Assembly (NCBI GenBank): GCA_963696315.1
Contig: CAVOJU010000051.1
Location: 1 to 64,000 of the forward strand
Direction: 5' to 3'
Origin: CAWKEY01 sp963696315
Lineage (GTDB): Bacteria > Pseudomonadota > Gammaproteobacteria > Methylococcales > Methylomonadaceae
DNA: 64,000 nt
Positions 1-8,900 of the stretch are shown here, in pieces; position 1 is the stretch's first letter; every line of letters starts with the position of its first letter. Both the position numbers and the translations under genes were made by a program. Under the pieces are notes generated by a model. The model did not search any database. It was not told the DNA's origin and was given only the letters and a program-made list of their open reading frames with translations.

Positions 1-84
1 TCATTGTTGAGGCTTTCTAGTGTGGTTTGATCTTATCTTTTAAGCGTGTTTATTACGGGCAGCTTGGTCTGGCCCTTAATTCGT

Positions 85-657
85 CTAATTCAACTTACAG
101 GCGTTTAATTGGTTTTGGAAAATGTCGGCCTGATTGGCGACTTTGTTAGCCAATTGCATAAGCCAGGGTTTATGTCGATAGCTTTTGCGTGCGTAGCCGC
201 CATGGCCTTCATGATAGGCGAGGTATAAATTTCTGGCATCCCATTTCGCGATGCCAAGTCTTGAGTGGCTGATATGGCAGTACCAGCCGATAAAGTCCGC
301 TGCATCTGCAAAATCATCCCGATCTGCCCACCAGCTGCCGGCTTGATCGAGATAATCGTCCCAGGTCTCATCTTTGGCTTGAGCATAGCCATAAGCATTG
401 CTCGGTCTAAACCAGGGGATAAAACCCAGCAGCTTGGCGCGGGGCGGTTTGGCATCGGCAATAAAGCGTGATTCCTGATGCATGATGGCCATTTGCACAG
501 GGATCGGTATGCCCCATTTTTCGTATGATTGTCTGGCATGATCATACCAATCATCCTTTTCTGTAAAAGTTGAACAGATATTGCCGCTGTTTTTAGGGGG
601 CAGCGGTGTGCAGGCAACCAGAAATGGTAGCAGGGTCAGCATTAGTAGCTTTGGCAT
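85..657 (-). CDS. Putative lipoprotein with lytic-transglycosylase-like (SLT) domain
   Basis: 190 aa. The N-terminus is a lipoprotein signal peptide: a hydrophobic run ending in the lipobox LVAC, so Cys16 would be lipidated. The mature part carries HQESRF, in which the Glu sits where SLT-type transglycosylases keep their catalytic acid, followed by a YGYAQ segment like the G(L)MQ motif of that fold and a later AYHEG. This suggests a small envelope lipoprotein that cuts or binds peptidoglycan. The fold match is by motif only, and a non-catalytic lysozyme-like lipoprotein is possible. It is a single gene, divergent from the PilZ gene at 813. Confidence 0.72.
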   Translation of the reverse strand: MPKLLMLTLLPFLVACTPLPPKNSGNICSTFTEKDDWYDHARQSYEKWGIPIPVQMAIMHQESRFIADAKPPRAKLLGFIPWFRPSNAYGYAQAKDETWDDYLDQAGSWWADRDDFADAADFIGWYCHISHSRLGIAKWDARNLYLAYHEGHGGYARKSYRHKPWLMQLANKVANQADIFQNQLNACKLN

Positions 658-812
658 GATGGTGTGTTGGGGTAAATTACCTAAAGGTGTCGAAATCAGC
701 CATTTGTTCGAAGAATCCCGGTAAAACTAATTTAACTCACTATACTTGAGCGTAATAATTTTTTTGGCATATCAGTTCTTATGCACGCTGATCAGTAGCT
801 TGGAGATGGCAG

Positions 813-1451
813 ATGGTACACGTAGAGCGGCCTTATCGTAAAAATTTAACCACGCAGGGCTTGATATACATGTGGGGTGAAGAGCGGGCAATCATCGTTA
901 AAAACCTATCGATATCCGGTGTTTTGGCTGAATTACAATGCAGCCAATGTCAGCCGGGCGGATTTAGTGTCAAGGATATTTACAATGCGGTCACGCAGTC
1001 GACGATTTTCGATTTGTATGTGCCGGAAATGCGTCTGGCCGGCTCAGTGGAAATAGTCAGGGTGGATGTGCAGGATGACAAGATTTTCATGGCTATGGAA
1101 TTCAAGGACATTGCTCACGGTGTGGACAATCTGCTGTACAAGAGGAAAGCCTACAGAAAACCAATGACTGCTCCCGGGCAGATTTTATTAAATGGTGAAT
1201 ATGTTAATTTTAATACCATCAATGTTTCAGTCGAAGGATTGATGATTCGCGTTGCCGGGAACATCAGCATTGCCGAAGGCTCGATTACCATGTTTGAATT
1301 CAAACGGCTGGATTTGCAAGGCGAGGCCAAGGTGATTTGGCTTGAGTACATAGCCGATGACGACGGCACCTTGATTGGCTTGCAGTATCTGCACATGGAA
1401 AACGTGAAGATTAGCGGGATTCCTCGTTTTGCTCCTCCACAAACTGCATAA
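813..1451 (+). CDS. Double PilZ-domain protein (putative c-di-GMP effector)
   Basis: 212 aa with no signal peptide. Two PilZ-like halves are visible. The first has an arginine-rich RPYRK start and NLSISG about 25 residues later. The second, from about residue 110, has RKAYR followed by NVSVEG. RxxxR plus (D/N)xSxxG is the c-di-GMP binding signature of PilZ domains, and the second half matches it best. The start ATG has a GGAG Shine-Dalgarno 8 bases upstream. The 3' end overlaps the converging hydrolase gene by 41 bases. Role inferred: cytoplasmic c-di-GMP receptor affecting motility or polysaccharide; the target is unknown. Confidence 0.8.
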   Translation: MVHVERPYRKNLTTQGLIYMWGEERAIIVKNLSISGVLAELQCSQCQPGGFSVKDIYNAVTQSTIFDLYVPEMRLAGSVEIVRVDVQDDKIFMAMEFKDIAHGVDNLLYKRKAYRKPMTAPGQILLNGEYVNFNTINVSVEGLMIRVAGNISIAEGSITMFEFKRLDLQGEAKVIWLEYIADDDGTLIGLQYLHMENVKISGIPRFAPPQTA

Positions 1452-2214
1452 CTTCTTGCCACCAGGATAGATTGGGATTCAGCGGCAGGGTGTTATGGTT
1501 CGCCTGCTTGAATGTCCAGAGTTTCTTGCGATGTTGCAACGACTCGAACAGCTTCAAACTGTATTTATTGGGGATGATTTCATCGGCCTCGGCCAGCACC
1601 ACGGCGGTATTGCCTGTGTAATTCTGCAAATTCCTGGTGTTGTCGAACTTATCAAGGGTCAGCCATTTGGCAAGGAAAAACCAGTAATGGTGCTGCGCAA
1701 TATTGGCCAGAGTGTCAAATGGCGTGATCAACACGATGCCTTTTACCGGAACCTGGCCACTTCGCACAATGCCTGCAACAACACCGCTGCCAAGCGATTC
1801 GCCCCAGAGGAAAAGCGGAGCACCAAAATCGCTTAGTACCCGTTTTGCAGTTTCAATGCCGTTTGCGATTAATGTTGTTTCTGATGGTGTGCCGTCTCTG
1901 GCGCCGTAGCCAGGATATTCTGCCAAAATCACCCGATAGCCTTGCCGCTCCAGAGCCTGCAAATAATAGCGCCGGTCTATGGCGGAGCCGGCATTGCCGT
2001 GAAAGACAATGATGCTGCCTTTGCCGGCTGTTTGTGGTGATTTTGAAATCAGGCCCAGGTAGCCGGATTCCGGTGGCCATAAGGCGAGATTAAATTGTTC
2101 GGCCAGTTCCTGCTGCCGGGCAATTGAATGCTGTTCTGGAAAATACATCATTTTTCGTTGCAACAGAAAAATGACCAGCAGGAGCAGTAAATAGGGCAAT
2201 ACTATTGACAGCAT
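1411..2214 (-). CDS. Alpha/beta hydrolase with N-terminal membrane anchor
   Basis: 267 aa. One hydrophobic helix (residues 3-19) is followed by an alpha/beta hydrolase domain. Visible elements are the oxyanion region FHGNAGSA, the nucleophile elbow GESLG (Ser about 140), a late Asp in EADEIIP and a His in QANHNT, giving a full Ser-Asp-His triad. This resembles the YfhR/BEM46-type membrane-bound serine hydrolases. The substrate cannot be told. It lies 22 bases downstream of the TrpD2-like gene on the same strand and may be co-transcribed with it. Confidence 0.82.
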   Translation of the reverse strand: MLSIVLPYLLLLLVIFLLQRKMMYFPEQHSIARQQELAEQFNLALWPPESGYLGLISKSPQTAGKGSIIVFHGNAGSAIDRRYYLQALERQGYRVILAEYPGYGARDGTPSETTLIANGIETAKRVLSDFGAPLFLWGESLGSGVVAGIVRSGQVPVKGIVLITPFDTLANIAQHHYWFFLAKWLTLDKFDNTRNLQNYTGNTAVVLAEADEIIPNKYSLKLFESLQHRKKLWTFKQANHNTLPLNPNLSWWQEVMQFVEEQNEESR

Positions 2215-2236
2215 GCGTCTGACGACTATCAGCCGA

Positions 2237-3265
2237 TCAAGCGGAGTATTTATTTTTGTCTCTGTTTAGCCAGTAATCAGTTGCCAGCTTGTGGGCTTGC
2301 TGCTGGCTGTCGGCCTTGCCTAACAGCTTGAGCGCAATCGCTGCCGTACCGATGATAGAGGCTTCGGCAAACTCATCTTCGGTTTCGCCGCGCCAGATTA
2401 ACGCCAGTTGCTCCGGCTCCAATAATTCGGGTTTAACGTGACGGTGTATGAATAAGGCCGGCCAGTTTTCGTCAGATAATTCCCCGTTGTGTACACTCTG
2501 TACCAGGCAATCCATGTCCGGGTTGCGCTCGGTTTCGCCACCTTCACCTTTTAAAACCGCCATGTGGGGTTGATTTAACAAGGCCGCCGCTTGCTGGTGT
2601 ACCGGCCGGTAACCCGGATGGAAGATACCCTGAATGCTGTAGGCAGCATCAAAAGGATTTAACAGACGCACCAGTGTGTGCACAGGCGAGCGCAGTCCCA
2701 GTATCGGCCGCAGCTCTATGATTTCATGCAGTTTTGGGCAGAAATGTTCAAGCGACAGGTAGCTGAAATGATGATCTGCAAGTTGCTGTTTTGCCTGTTT
2801 AATCGAGGTCGCCTGCTGCAATCCCAAGTACTTCAGAACATCCTGGGTATAAATTCTGCCGGCGGAGTGGCCTTCGGCGCCGTGCATAAAAATTTTGATG
2901 CCGTTTTCTGCCAATAACAGGGCAGACAGCAGAAACCAGGGCAAATGGCGGCGTTTTCCGGCGTACGATGACCAGTCCAGATCAGCTTTGGTATCGGCCA
3001 AAGTACCCGCAATATTGAATGATTCCCGGGCTGCCAGCACAAAACCGGCCAATTCTTCGGGCGTTTCTTCTTTTACGCGCATAAGCATCAGGAATGCCCC
3101 GAGTTGCACGGGCAGCACCTCGTCAGCCAGAATCATCTTCATGGCCCGGTAGGCTTCATCCTGTGTCAGTGGTCTTGAACCTTTTTTGCCTTTGCCAAGA
3201 ATGCGCACGGTTGCTGCAAAGGGATGTTCCGGATGCGGGGTTTGCTCGTGATGCGTGAAGGTCAT
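2237..3265 (-). CDS. ybiB: TrpD2/YbiB-like protein (glycosyltransferase family 3 fold)
   Basis: 342 aa. The N-terminal helical domain (LTQDEAYRAM..ILADEVLPVQLGAFLMLMRVKEETPEELAGF) is the typical start of anthranilate phosphoribosyltransferase-like proteins, and the body keeps the GF3 layout, including LRPILGLRSPVHTLVRLLNPF. The canonical TrpD glycine-rich PRPP loop is not evident and the context is not trp. This fits the TrpD2 (YbiB) paralogues, known as nucleic-acid-binding proteins in E. coli. Its ATG overlaps the stop of the upstream cyoE gene by 4 bases, so the two are translationally coupled. Confidence 0.82.
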   Translation of the reverse strand: MTFTHHEQTPHPEHPFAATVRILGKGKKGSRPLTQDEAYRAMKMILADEVLPVQLGAFLMLMRVKEETPEELAGFVLAARESFNIAGTLADTKADLDWSSYAGKRRHLPWFLLSALLLAENGIKIFMHGAEGHSAGRIYTQDVLKYLGLQQATSIKQAKQQLADHHFSYLSLEHFCPKLHEIIELRPILGLRSPVHTLVRLLNPFDAAYSIQGIFHPGYRPVHQQAAALLNQPHMAVLKGEGGETERNPDMDCLVQSVHNGELSDENWPALFIHRHVKPELLEPEQLALIWRGETEDEFAEASIIGTAAIALKLLGKADSQQQAHKLATDYWLNRDKNKYSA

Positions 3266-4167
3266 AAGGTGAATTTGAAATAATGGTCGATTAACAGGGC
3301 TGCAAACAGGATGGTAATATAGACAATCGAATACCAGAAGGTCTTGATGGCTGTTTTGTCATCTTTATTGCGCATCATCAGCACAGCGTAATAAATAAAA
3401 ACCAGGCCTAGCGGCACTGCCAATGCCAAATAAATAAGGCCGCTCATGCCGGTTAAATACGGCAAAAGCGTTACAATCAACAAGATGATCGAATACAGCA
3501 GTATCTGCAATCGGGTGTGTTCCAGGCTATGTGTTACCGGCAGCATGCGAATGCCGTATTTGAAGAAGGCTTGCTCGTAGCCTTTACGCCTGACGATGGC
3601 CAGCGGCCAGAAATGCGGCGGCGTCCATACGAAAATGATTAACACCAACAGCAGCGCATACGGGTGTATCTCGCCGGTCACGGCGCACCAGCCCAAGAGC
3701 GGCGGAGTTGCGCCAAAAATGCCGCCTACCACGATGCCTTGGGAAGTCAGTCTTTTAAGATAATGCGTATAAATAACCGCGTAGCCAAACAGCGACACAA
3801 AGGTGAGTGCGGCGGTCAAGGTGTTGACCATAACCACTAATATCAGCATTGACATTGCGCCGAGCACTAACGCAAAGGTGATTACCTCTGGCGGGGTTAA
3901 AAACTTTTTGGGCAAGGGCCGGTCTTTGTTAAACCAGACGTCCTCGTCAATATCCCGGTCAATGTAGTGATTTAGCGCTGCGGCTGAGGCCGCCGCCAAA
4001 GCAATGCCCACGCTGCCATAGATGACCGTAGCCAGCGGCGGCATTCCCGGTACGGCCAGGAGCATGCCGACAATGGCGGTAAATATCATCTCCGCAACGA
4101 CGTTGGGTTTGCACAGATCAAGATAGCATTTCCAGGAAGGCGGGCGGACGAGCGATTGACTGATCAT
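3262..4167 (-). CDS. cyoE: Protoheme IX farnesyltransferase (heme O synthase)
   Basis: 301 aa integral membrane protein of the UbiA prenyltransferase family, with about eight to nine membrane segments. The catalytic Asp-rich region is clear: NHYIDRDIDEDV (NxxxDxxxD type), followed by RPLP, plus the second loop YTHYLKRLTSQGIVVGG. It transfers a farnesyl group to protoheme to make heme O for terminal oxidases. Length and motifs are normal for CyoE/CtaB. It lies alone with the YbiB-like gene rather than beside cytochrome oxidase genes, and is divergent from the M16 peptidase pair. Confidence 0.95.
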   Translation of the reverse strand: MISQSLVRPPSWKCYLDLCKPNVVAEMIFTAIVGMLLAVPGMPPLATVIYGSVGIALAAASAAALNHYIDRDIDEDVWFNKDRPLPKKFLTPPEVITFALVLGAMSMLILVVMVNTLTAALTFVSLFGYAVIYTHYLKRLTSQGIVVGGIFGATPPLLGWCAVTGEIHPYALLLVLIIFVWTPPHFWPLAIVRRKGYEQAFFKYGIRMLPVTHSLEHTRLQILLYSIILLIVTLLPYLTGMSGLIYLALAVPLGLVFIYYAVLMMRNKDDKTAIKTFWYSIVYITILFAALLIDHYFKFTL

Positions 4168-4267
4168 TGTTTGAGGAATTCCAACTTTATTATTAACCTA
4201 TAGAATACAGTGAACTATTAATTATTGAAATAGTCCACGCGCTACCATTGAATACAACGAGGAAGTT

Positions 4268-5629
4268 ATGAAAAAACGATTGCTGACGGCCCTATTTCTC
4301 TGTCTGCCTTTTTTTACTGCGGGTGCGCAGACCCAGGTTTCAGAGCATATTTTAACGAACGGTTTAAAAGTGCTGGTGAAGGAAGACCACCGTTCGCCGG
4401 TGGTGGTTTCACAGGTCTGGTATAAAGTCGGTTCCAGTTATGAACCCGGCGGCATCACCGGCGTGTCGCACATGCTGGAGCACATGATGTTTAAAGGCAC
4501 AGACAAGTACCCGGCGGGGGAGTTTTCCAGAATCATTGCCGAAAACGGTGGCCAGGAAAATGCCTTTACGGGCCGCGACTACACCGCCTATTTTCAGACT
4601 ATGGACAAATCCAGACTGGAGGTCAGCTTCGAGCTGGAAGCTGATAGAATGCGGCATCTGCGCCTGCTCCCGGAAGAGCTCAAAAAGGAGCTGCAAGTCG
4701 TCTATGAAGAGCGCCGGATGCGTACCGAGGACAAGCCCAGAGCCAAGGTGGAAGAGTATTTCATGACCACGGCGTATGCCAACAGCCCTTATAAAAACCC
4801 TGTTATCGGCTGGCCTGCCGATATTGAAAATTACACCGTTGCCGATTTGCAAGCCTGGTATCAGCGCTGGTATGCGCCGAATAATGCCACCTTGGTGGTG
4901 GTCGGTGATGTCGAGCCCAAAGCCGTATTTGCGCTCGCAGAAAAGTATTTTGCCGCACTGAAAACCAGCGAGATCCCCCCCTTAAAACCGCAAACCGAAA
5001 TAGAGCAGGTCGGCGTGCGCCAGGTCACCATCAAATTGCCGGCCAAACTGCCGTATATTTTGATGGGTTATAAAGTGCCGACCCTGAAAACGGCTGAACA
5101 CGAATGGGAGGCTTATGCGCTGGAAGTACTGGCTGGCGTGCTTGATGGCGGCGGCAGCGCGCGTCTGGCTTCGGAACTGGTGCGCGGCCAACAGATAGCG
5201 GTATCCGCCAGCGCGGGTTATGGTTTGTCCTCCCGCTTGTCCGAACTTTTTATGCTGGATGCCACCCCGGCTGACGGCAAAACCCTGTGGGATATGCAAA
5301 CAGCCCTCAAGCATGAAGTCGCCAGGCTGCAAAAAGACTTGATAGTAAACGAAGAATTGCAACGCATCAAAGCACAGGTATTGGCGAACGCGGTCTATGA
5401 ACGCGACTCGGCGTTTTATCAGGCCATGCAGTTGGGTATGCTGGAAACTGTTGGCTTGGGCTGGCAAAAAGCCGACGAATATGTTGATAAAGTCAATCAG
5501 GTGACGGCCGAACAGGTGCGCGATGTTGCGCGCAAATACTTACTCGATGACCGGCTCACCATTGCTTATCTGGAGCCGCAGGCCATTCAATCAAGCAACA
5601 CCGGCAGCACAAAAAAAGGAGATAAATAA
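4268..5629 (+). CDS. M16 family zinc metallopeptidase (catalytic member)
   Basis: 453 aa. An N-terminal signal peptide is cleaved near GAQ-TQ, so it is periplasmic. The inverted zinc motif HMLEH (HxxEH) is present at about residues 75-79, with the downstream Glu supplied by a YEERRMRTED segment about 75 residues later. Length and two-domain structure are normal for bacterial pitrilysin/PqqF-like M16 peptidases. The next gene starts directly after its stop and encodes the non-catalytic partner, so the two probably form a heterodimer. A PQQ-precursor role is sometimes proposed for M16 enzymes, but the pqq operon is 40 kb away, so no specific substrate is claimed. Confidence 0.9.
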   Translation: MKKRLLTALFLCLPFFTAGAQTQVSEHILTNGLKVLVKEDHRSPVVVSQVWYKVGSSYEPGGITGVSHMLEHMMFKGTDKYPAGEFSRIIAENGGQENAFTGRDYTAYFQTMDKSRLEVSFELEADRMRHLRLLPEELKKELQVVYEERRMRTEDKPRAKVEEYFMTTAYANSPYKNPVIGWPADIENYTVADLQAWYQRWYAPNNATLVVVGDVEPKAVFALAEKYFAALKTSEIPPLKPQTEIEQVGVRQVTIKLPAKLPYILMGYKVPTLKTAEHEWEAYALEVLAGVLDGGGSARLASELVRGQQIAVSASAGYGLSSRLSELFMLDATPADGKTLWDMQTALKHEVARLQKDLIVNEELQRIKAQVLANAVYERDSAFYQAMQLGMLETVGLGWQKADEYVDKVNQVTAEQVRDVARKYLLDDRLTIAYLEPQAIQSSNTGSTKKGDK

Positions 5630-6946
5630 ATGCGTATCAGTCTGTTAGGTCTTATCTTTCTATGCTTCAGCCAGTCTGTTTACTCCGCAGCCAAAATTGA
5701 GCACTGGCAAACAGCGCAGGGCAGCAGGGTGTATTATGTCCATACCGAAGGCTTGCCCATGGTCGATATACAGGTGGCTTTTGATGCCGGCAGCGCGCGG
5801 GATGATACACAATTTGGCATTGCCGCACTGACTTCGGCGTTGCTGGATAGCGGCGCGGGAGCGTGGAATGCCGATCAAATCGCGCAACGCTTTGAAAGCG
5901 TCGGAGCCCAGTTTGGCTCGGGAATTTCCAACGACATGGCGTGGGTATCGCTCAGAACACTGACCGATAAAACCCTGTTTGCTAAGGCGTTGGAGACCTT
6001 GCAAAGCGTGCTGGCCAAGCCTGTTTTTAAGGAAGCGGATTTTGAGCGCGAAAAAAACCGCACCCTGGCCGCCCTGAAACAACGCGAAGAAGAGCCGGAT
6101 GAAATAGCCAGCATGGCTTTTTATCGAGCCTTATATGGTGATCATCCTTACGCACATCCGGTGTCCGGCATCATCGAAACCGTAGCCAAGTTGACGGCCG
6201 ATGATTTGCGGCGTTTTTATCAGCGTTATTACGTTGCCGCCAATGCCATGGTGGTCATTGTTGGCGATTTAACAAAACAACAGGCTGAACAAACCGCAAC
6301 GGCCTTGCTGGCCGGGTTGTCCACTGGCGAAAAACCGGCGCCATTGCCGGAAGTTGCCATGCCGCAAAAAGCCAGCCGCCAGCACATTGAGTTCCCGTCA
6401 AAGCAAACGCATGTGCTGGTCGGCTTGCCTGGAAGCTATCGTAAGGATCCTGATTATTTCGATCTGTATGTCGGTAATCACGTTCTCGGCGGCAGCGGTT
6501 TGGTGTCCAAACTCTTTGATGAAGTCAGAGAAAAACGCGGCCTGGCGTATAGCGCTTCCAGTTCGTTTGCGCCGATGTTCAGAAAAGGCCCCTTTACGGT
6601 GGGTCTGCAAACCCGCAATGATCAAACCCAGGAAGCGTTAACAGTGCTCAACAAAACCCTGGAAGATTTTATTGCTCAAGGTCCGACCGAAGCCGAACTG
6701 ACCGCCGCCAAGAAAAACATTACCGGCGGCTTTGCCATGCGTTTTGATACCAACAAGGAATTGGCCAATTATGTCGCCATGATCGGCTTTTATGATTTGC
6801 CGCTGGATTATCTGGACACCTTCCAGCAAAAAGTCGAACAAGTCACCGTTGCCTCCATAACCGATGCCTTTAAACGGCGAGTGAATCCGCAACTGCTGCA
6901 AACCATCACGGTAGGCGCAACGGCAGCAGCAAAAAGTGCAAAATAA
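5630..6946 (+). CDS. M16 family peptidase-like protein (non-catalytic partner)
   Basis: 438 aa with a signal peptide (cleavage near VYS-AA). It has the M16 fold, with an AFDAGSARDD..GIAALTSALLDSGA segment where active members carry HxxEH. The zinc motif is absent, so it should not be catalytic by itself. The conserved second-half segment EKRGLAYSA.SSF is present. It starts immediately after the stop of the active M16 gene (stop TAA, then ATG), as in other paired M16 systems in which the inactive subunit shapes the substrate cage. It overlaps rsmD by 11 bases. Confidence 0.9.
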   Translation: MRISLLGLIFLCFSQSVYSAAKIEHWQTAQGSRVYYVHTEGLPMVDIQVAFDAGSARDDTQFGIAALTSALLDSGAGAWNADQIAQRFESVGAQFGSGISNDMAWVSLRTLTDKTLFAKALETLQSVLAKPVFKEADFEREKNRTLAALKQREEEPDEIASMAFYRALYGDHPYAHPVSGIIETVAKLTADDLRRFYQRYYVAANAMVVIVGDLTKQQAEQTATALLAGLSTGEKPAPLPEVAMPQKASRQHIEFPSKQTHVLVGLPGSYRKDPDYFDLYVGNHVLGGSGLVSKLFDEVREKRGLAYSASSSFAPMFRKGPFTVGLQTRNDQTQEALTVLNKTLEDFIAQGPTEAELTAAKKNITGGFAMRFDTNKELANYVAMIGFYDLPLDYLDTFQQKVEQVTVASITDAFKRRVNPQLLQTITVGATAAAKSAK

Positions 6947-7490
6947 GCTCAGAATCATCGGCGGCGAGTGGCGCAGCCGCCAGCTGCATTTTGCCGATTT
7001 GCCCGGTTTACGGCCGACACCGGCAAGGGTACGGGAAACCTTGTTCAACTGGCTACAGGCCGATATTATCGGCAAACGTTGTCTGGATCTGTATGCCGGC
7101 AGCGGCGCCTTGGGCTTTGAAGCCGCTTCCAGGGGCGCCAAGTCCGTCACCCAGGTTGAAAATAATGCCGAGGCCTGTCGAAGCCTTAAAGATAACGCTG
7201 TCGCCTTGGCCGCCAGCCAGATAAAAATCGTACACATGGACGTATTGCGCTATCTGGCCGGCGATAGCGAGGCTTATGATCTTGTATTTCTGGATCCTCC
7301 GTTTGCCAAAAATCTGGCCGTTCCCAGCTGCCAATGGCTGGAAGAAAAAGGCTGGTTGGCACGGCACGCCAAGATTTATGTCGAAACTGAATGTAAGTCT
7401 GATCTTACAGGGCTTCCTGAGAACTGGCAGTGCCTGAAAAGCAAAATTGCAGGCGGAGTCGGCTACCACCTGTTTGCGCGCGGAGGCTGA
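6936..7490 (+). CDS. rsmD: 16S rRNA (guanine966-N2)-methyltransferase
   Basis: 184 aa starting at a GTG inside the end of the M16 gene. SAM-binding motif I DLYAGSGALGFEA and the N6/N2 methyltransferase motif LDPPF are intact, and RIIGGEWRSRQL and LRPTPARVRETLFNWL are the family N-terminal signature. It methylates G966 of 16S rRNA. It is followed after 59 bases by coaD, the usual rsmD-coaD-ferredoxin order of gammaproteobacteria. Confidence 0.95.
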   Translation: MQNKLRIIGGEWRSRQLHFADLPGLRPTPARVRETLFNWLQADIIGKRCLDLYAGSGALGFEAASRGAKSVTQVENNAEACRSLKDNAVALAASQIKIVHMDVLRYLAGDSEAYDLVFLDPPFAKNLAVPSCQWLEEKGWLARHAKIYVETECKSDLTGLPENWQCLKSKIAGGVGYHLFARGG

Positions 7491-7549
7491 TTTATTTTTT
7501 AAACCCCGCCTCTTGGTATAAAATTGCCGCTTTTTGCAAAGTAAGAGCC

Positions 7550-8029
7550 ATGAAAGTGACCGCGATTTATCCGGGAACGTTTGATCCAATAACCAACGGG
7601 CATCTGGACATCATCGCCAGAGCCTCCAGGCTCTATCACAAGGTGATTGTGGCCGTAGCGCTCAATAAGGGTAAATCCCCGCTGTTTTCTATTGATGAAC
7701 GCGTGGACCTGGCCCGTGAGTCCACCGCGGAATACTGTAATGTAGAGGTTATCGGCTTTGATACCTTGCTGGTCGCTTGCGCCAAACAACAGGGCGCCAA
7801 CGTGATTTTGCGCGGCTTGCGCGCGGTTTCCGATTTTGAATATGAATTTCAGCTGGCCGGCATGAACCGTCGTCTGGCGCCGGAACTGGAAACCGTTTTT
7901 TTAACTCCGGCCGAACAATACGAATTTATTTCTTCAAGCATGATCAGGGAAATTGCCCAGTTGAAAGGCGATGTCTCAAGCTTTATCCCAGAAAATGTGA
8001 ACCAGCGTTTAATCGCGAAATTCAGTTAG
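7550..8029 (+). CDS. coaD: Phosphopantetheine adenylyltransferase
   Basis: 159 aa when started at the ATG of MKVTAIYPGTFDP. A longer frame runs upstream into rsmD but adds nothing family-like. Nucleotidyltransferase motif TNGH (T/HxGH) is present, together with the RGLRAVSDFEYEFQ segment and the C-terminal SSSMIRE (usually SSTxVRE). It catalyses the penultimate step of coenzyme A synthesis, 4'-phosphopantetheine + ATP to dephospho-CoA. Confidence 0.96.
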   Translation: MKVTAIYPGTFDPITNGHLDIIARASRLYHKVIVAVALNKGKSPLFSIDERVDLARESTAEYCNVEVIGFDTLLVACAKQQGANVILRGLRAVSDFEYEFQLAGMNRRLAPELETVFLTPAEQYEFISSSMIREIAQLKGDVSSFIPENVNQRLIAKFS

Positions 8030-8038
8030 GAGTTTTTT

Positions 8039-8284
8039 ATGTCCCTTATTATTTATGATGAATGCATCAATTGCGATGTCTGCGAGCCGGAATGCCCTAA
8101 TGGCGCCATCTCCCAAGGCGAAGACATTTATATCATCAATCCGGAATTGTGCACCGAATGCGTCGGTCATCATGACAAGCCCCAATGCATGGAAGTCTGT
8201 CCGGTCGACTGCATCGATAAAGATCCCGCCCATGTGGAAGACAAAGAGACTTTGTATCAGAAGTATCTGAAATTGACGCAGTAA
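8039..8284 (+). CDS. YfhL-type 2[4Fe-4S] ferredoxin
   Basis: 81 aa. Two cysteine clusters are visible: CINCDVCEPECP, then CTECVGHHDKPQC with CPVDC. The extended spacing in the second cluster (CxxCx8C) is the hallmark of YfhL/Allochromatium-type ferredoxins. It is an electron carrier of unknown partner. It follows coaD by 9 bases with a GGAG Shine-Dalgarno, and a terminator lies directly after it. Confidence 0.93.
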   Translation: MSLIIYDECINCDVCEPECPNGAISQGEDIYIINPELCTECVGHHDKPQCMEVCPVDCIDKDPAHVEDKETLYQKYLKLTQ

Positions 8285-8295
8285 AGTTCAAGCGT

Positions 8296-8315
8296 GCCTG
8301 ACAGCAGGCGTTTTT
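8296..8315 (+). terminator. Rho-independent terminator after the ferredoxin gene
   Basis: Stem GCCTG/CAGGC around an ACAG loop, then G and five T. It lies 12 bases after the ferredoxin stop and would end the M16-rsmD-coaD-fdx transcript. The stem is short, so it may be modest in strength. Confidence 0.65.
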
Positions 8316-8599
8316 AAGTGAGGTGGCTGTTAGATTCACCTCCTCATTCAGACATCAATATATTCTTACACTTAACAGTGCAGTTTATCGAATTGTGCCT
8401 GAAATGAGCCGATGGTTTAGCCCACGGAACATCTCGAATTTCCGATTGATGCGAACAGTGTGGCGTGTGCTGAAAATTTAAGACGGCTTTGGCATAATCC
8501 TTCGCTGGCTTATGAATTAGTGCCATCCATTTGACGGGGCTCAATCTACCATTTACCGCAACGACCGCCAACAAACAGGCGATCATAGAAGTATTTGTA
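8316..8599. other. Intergenic stretch without a recognisable gene
   Basis: About 280 bases between the ferredoxin terminator and the BrnT relic. An open frame on the minus strand crosses it, but its translation shows no family features or credible start. I see no gene, tRNA or clear repeat here. Confidence 0.5.
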
Positions 8600-8900
8600 A
8601 TGAAATTCGAATGGGATGAAAACAAAAACCAGATCAATATCCGTAAACACGGCGTCGATTTTTGTCCGGCGGTTTATGTGTTTGCCGATCCTTATGCCCT
8701 GAGCATACCCGATGATGAACATTCCGAAAACGAGAAGCGCTGGTTATTATTGGGCAAAAGCTGAGCGAACAAGTCTCATTGGTTGTTCCCGCTTTTCGTT
8801 ACGACGAATGGTCATTGGTATTATTTCGGCAAGAAAAGCCACCCAAAACGAAAAATCAATTTATATACCCAGAGGGCCAAGCCATGAAAGACGAATATGA
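8600..8900 (+). pseudogene. brnT: BrnT-like toxin, decayed (multiple frameshifts)
   Basis: The first 54 codons are clean BrnT: MKFEWDENKNQINIRKHGVDF, then the frame closes at 8764 just after WLLLGKS. The rest of the domain continues in other frames: AERTSLI from about 8764, VVPAFRYDEWSLV from 8779, then IISARKATQNEKSIY (the conserved BrnT C-terminal motif) up to a stop at 8900. At least three indels separate these pieces. BrnT toxins are RelE-like ribonucleases of type II toxin-antitoxin systems. The matching antitoxin relic follows directly. With so many indels in 300 bases this is a real relic rather than one sequencing error. Confidence 0.75.

Noticed and set aside
4268..6946. M16 pair as PqqF/PqqG for PQQ maturation
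   Set aside because: They are 40 kb from the pqq operon and are equally like general periplasmic M16 pairs, so the specific role is not claimed.
8344..8637. 97-codon minus-strand frame before the BrnT relic
   Set aside because: It overlaps the BrnT start on the other strand and shows no family resemblance.
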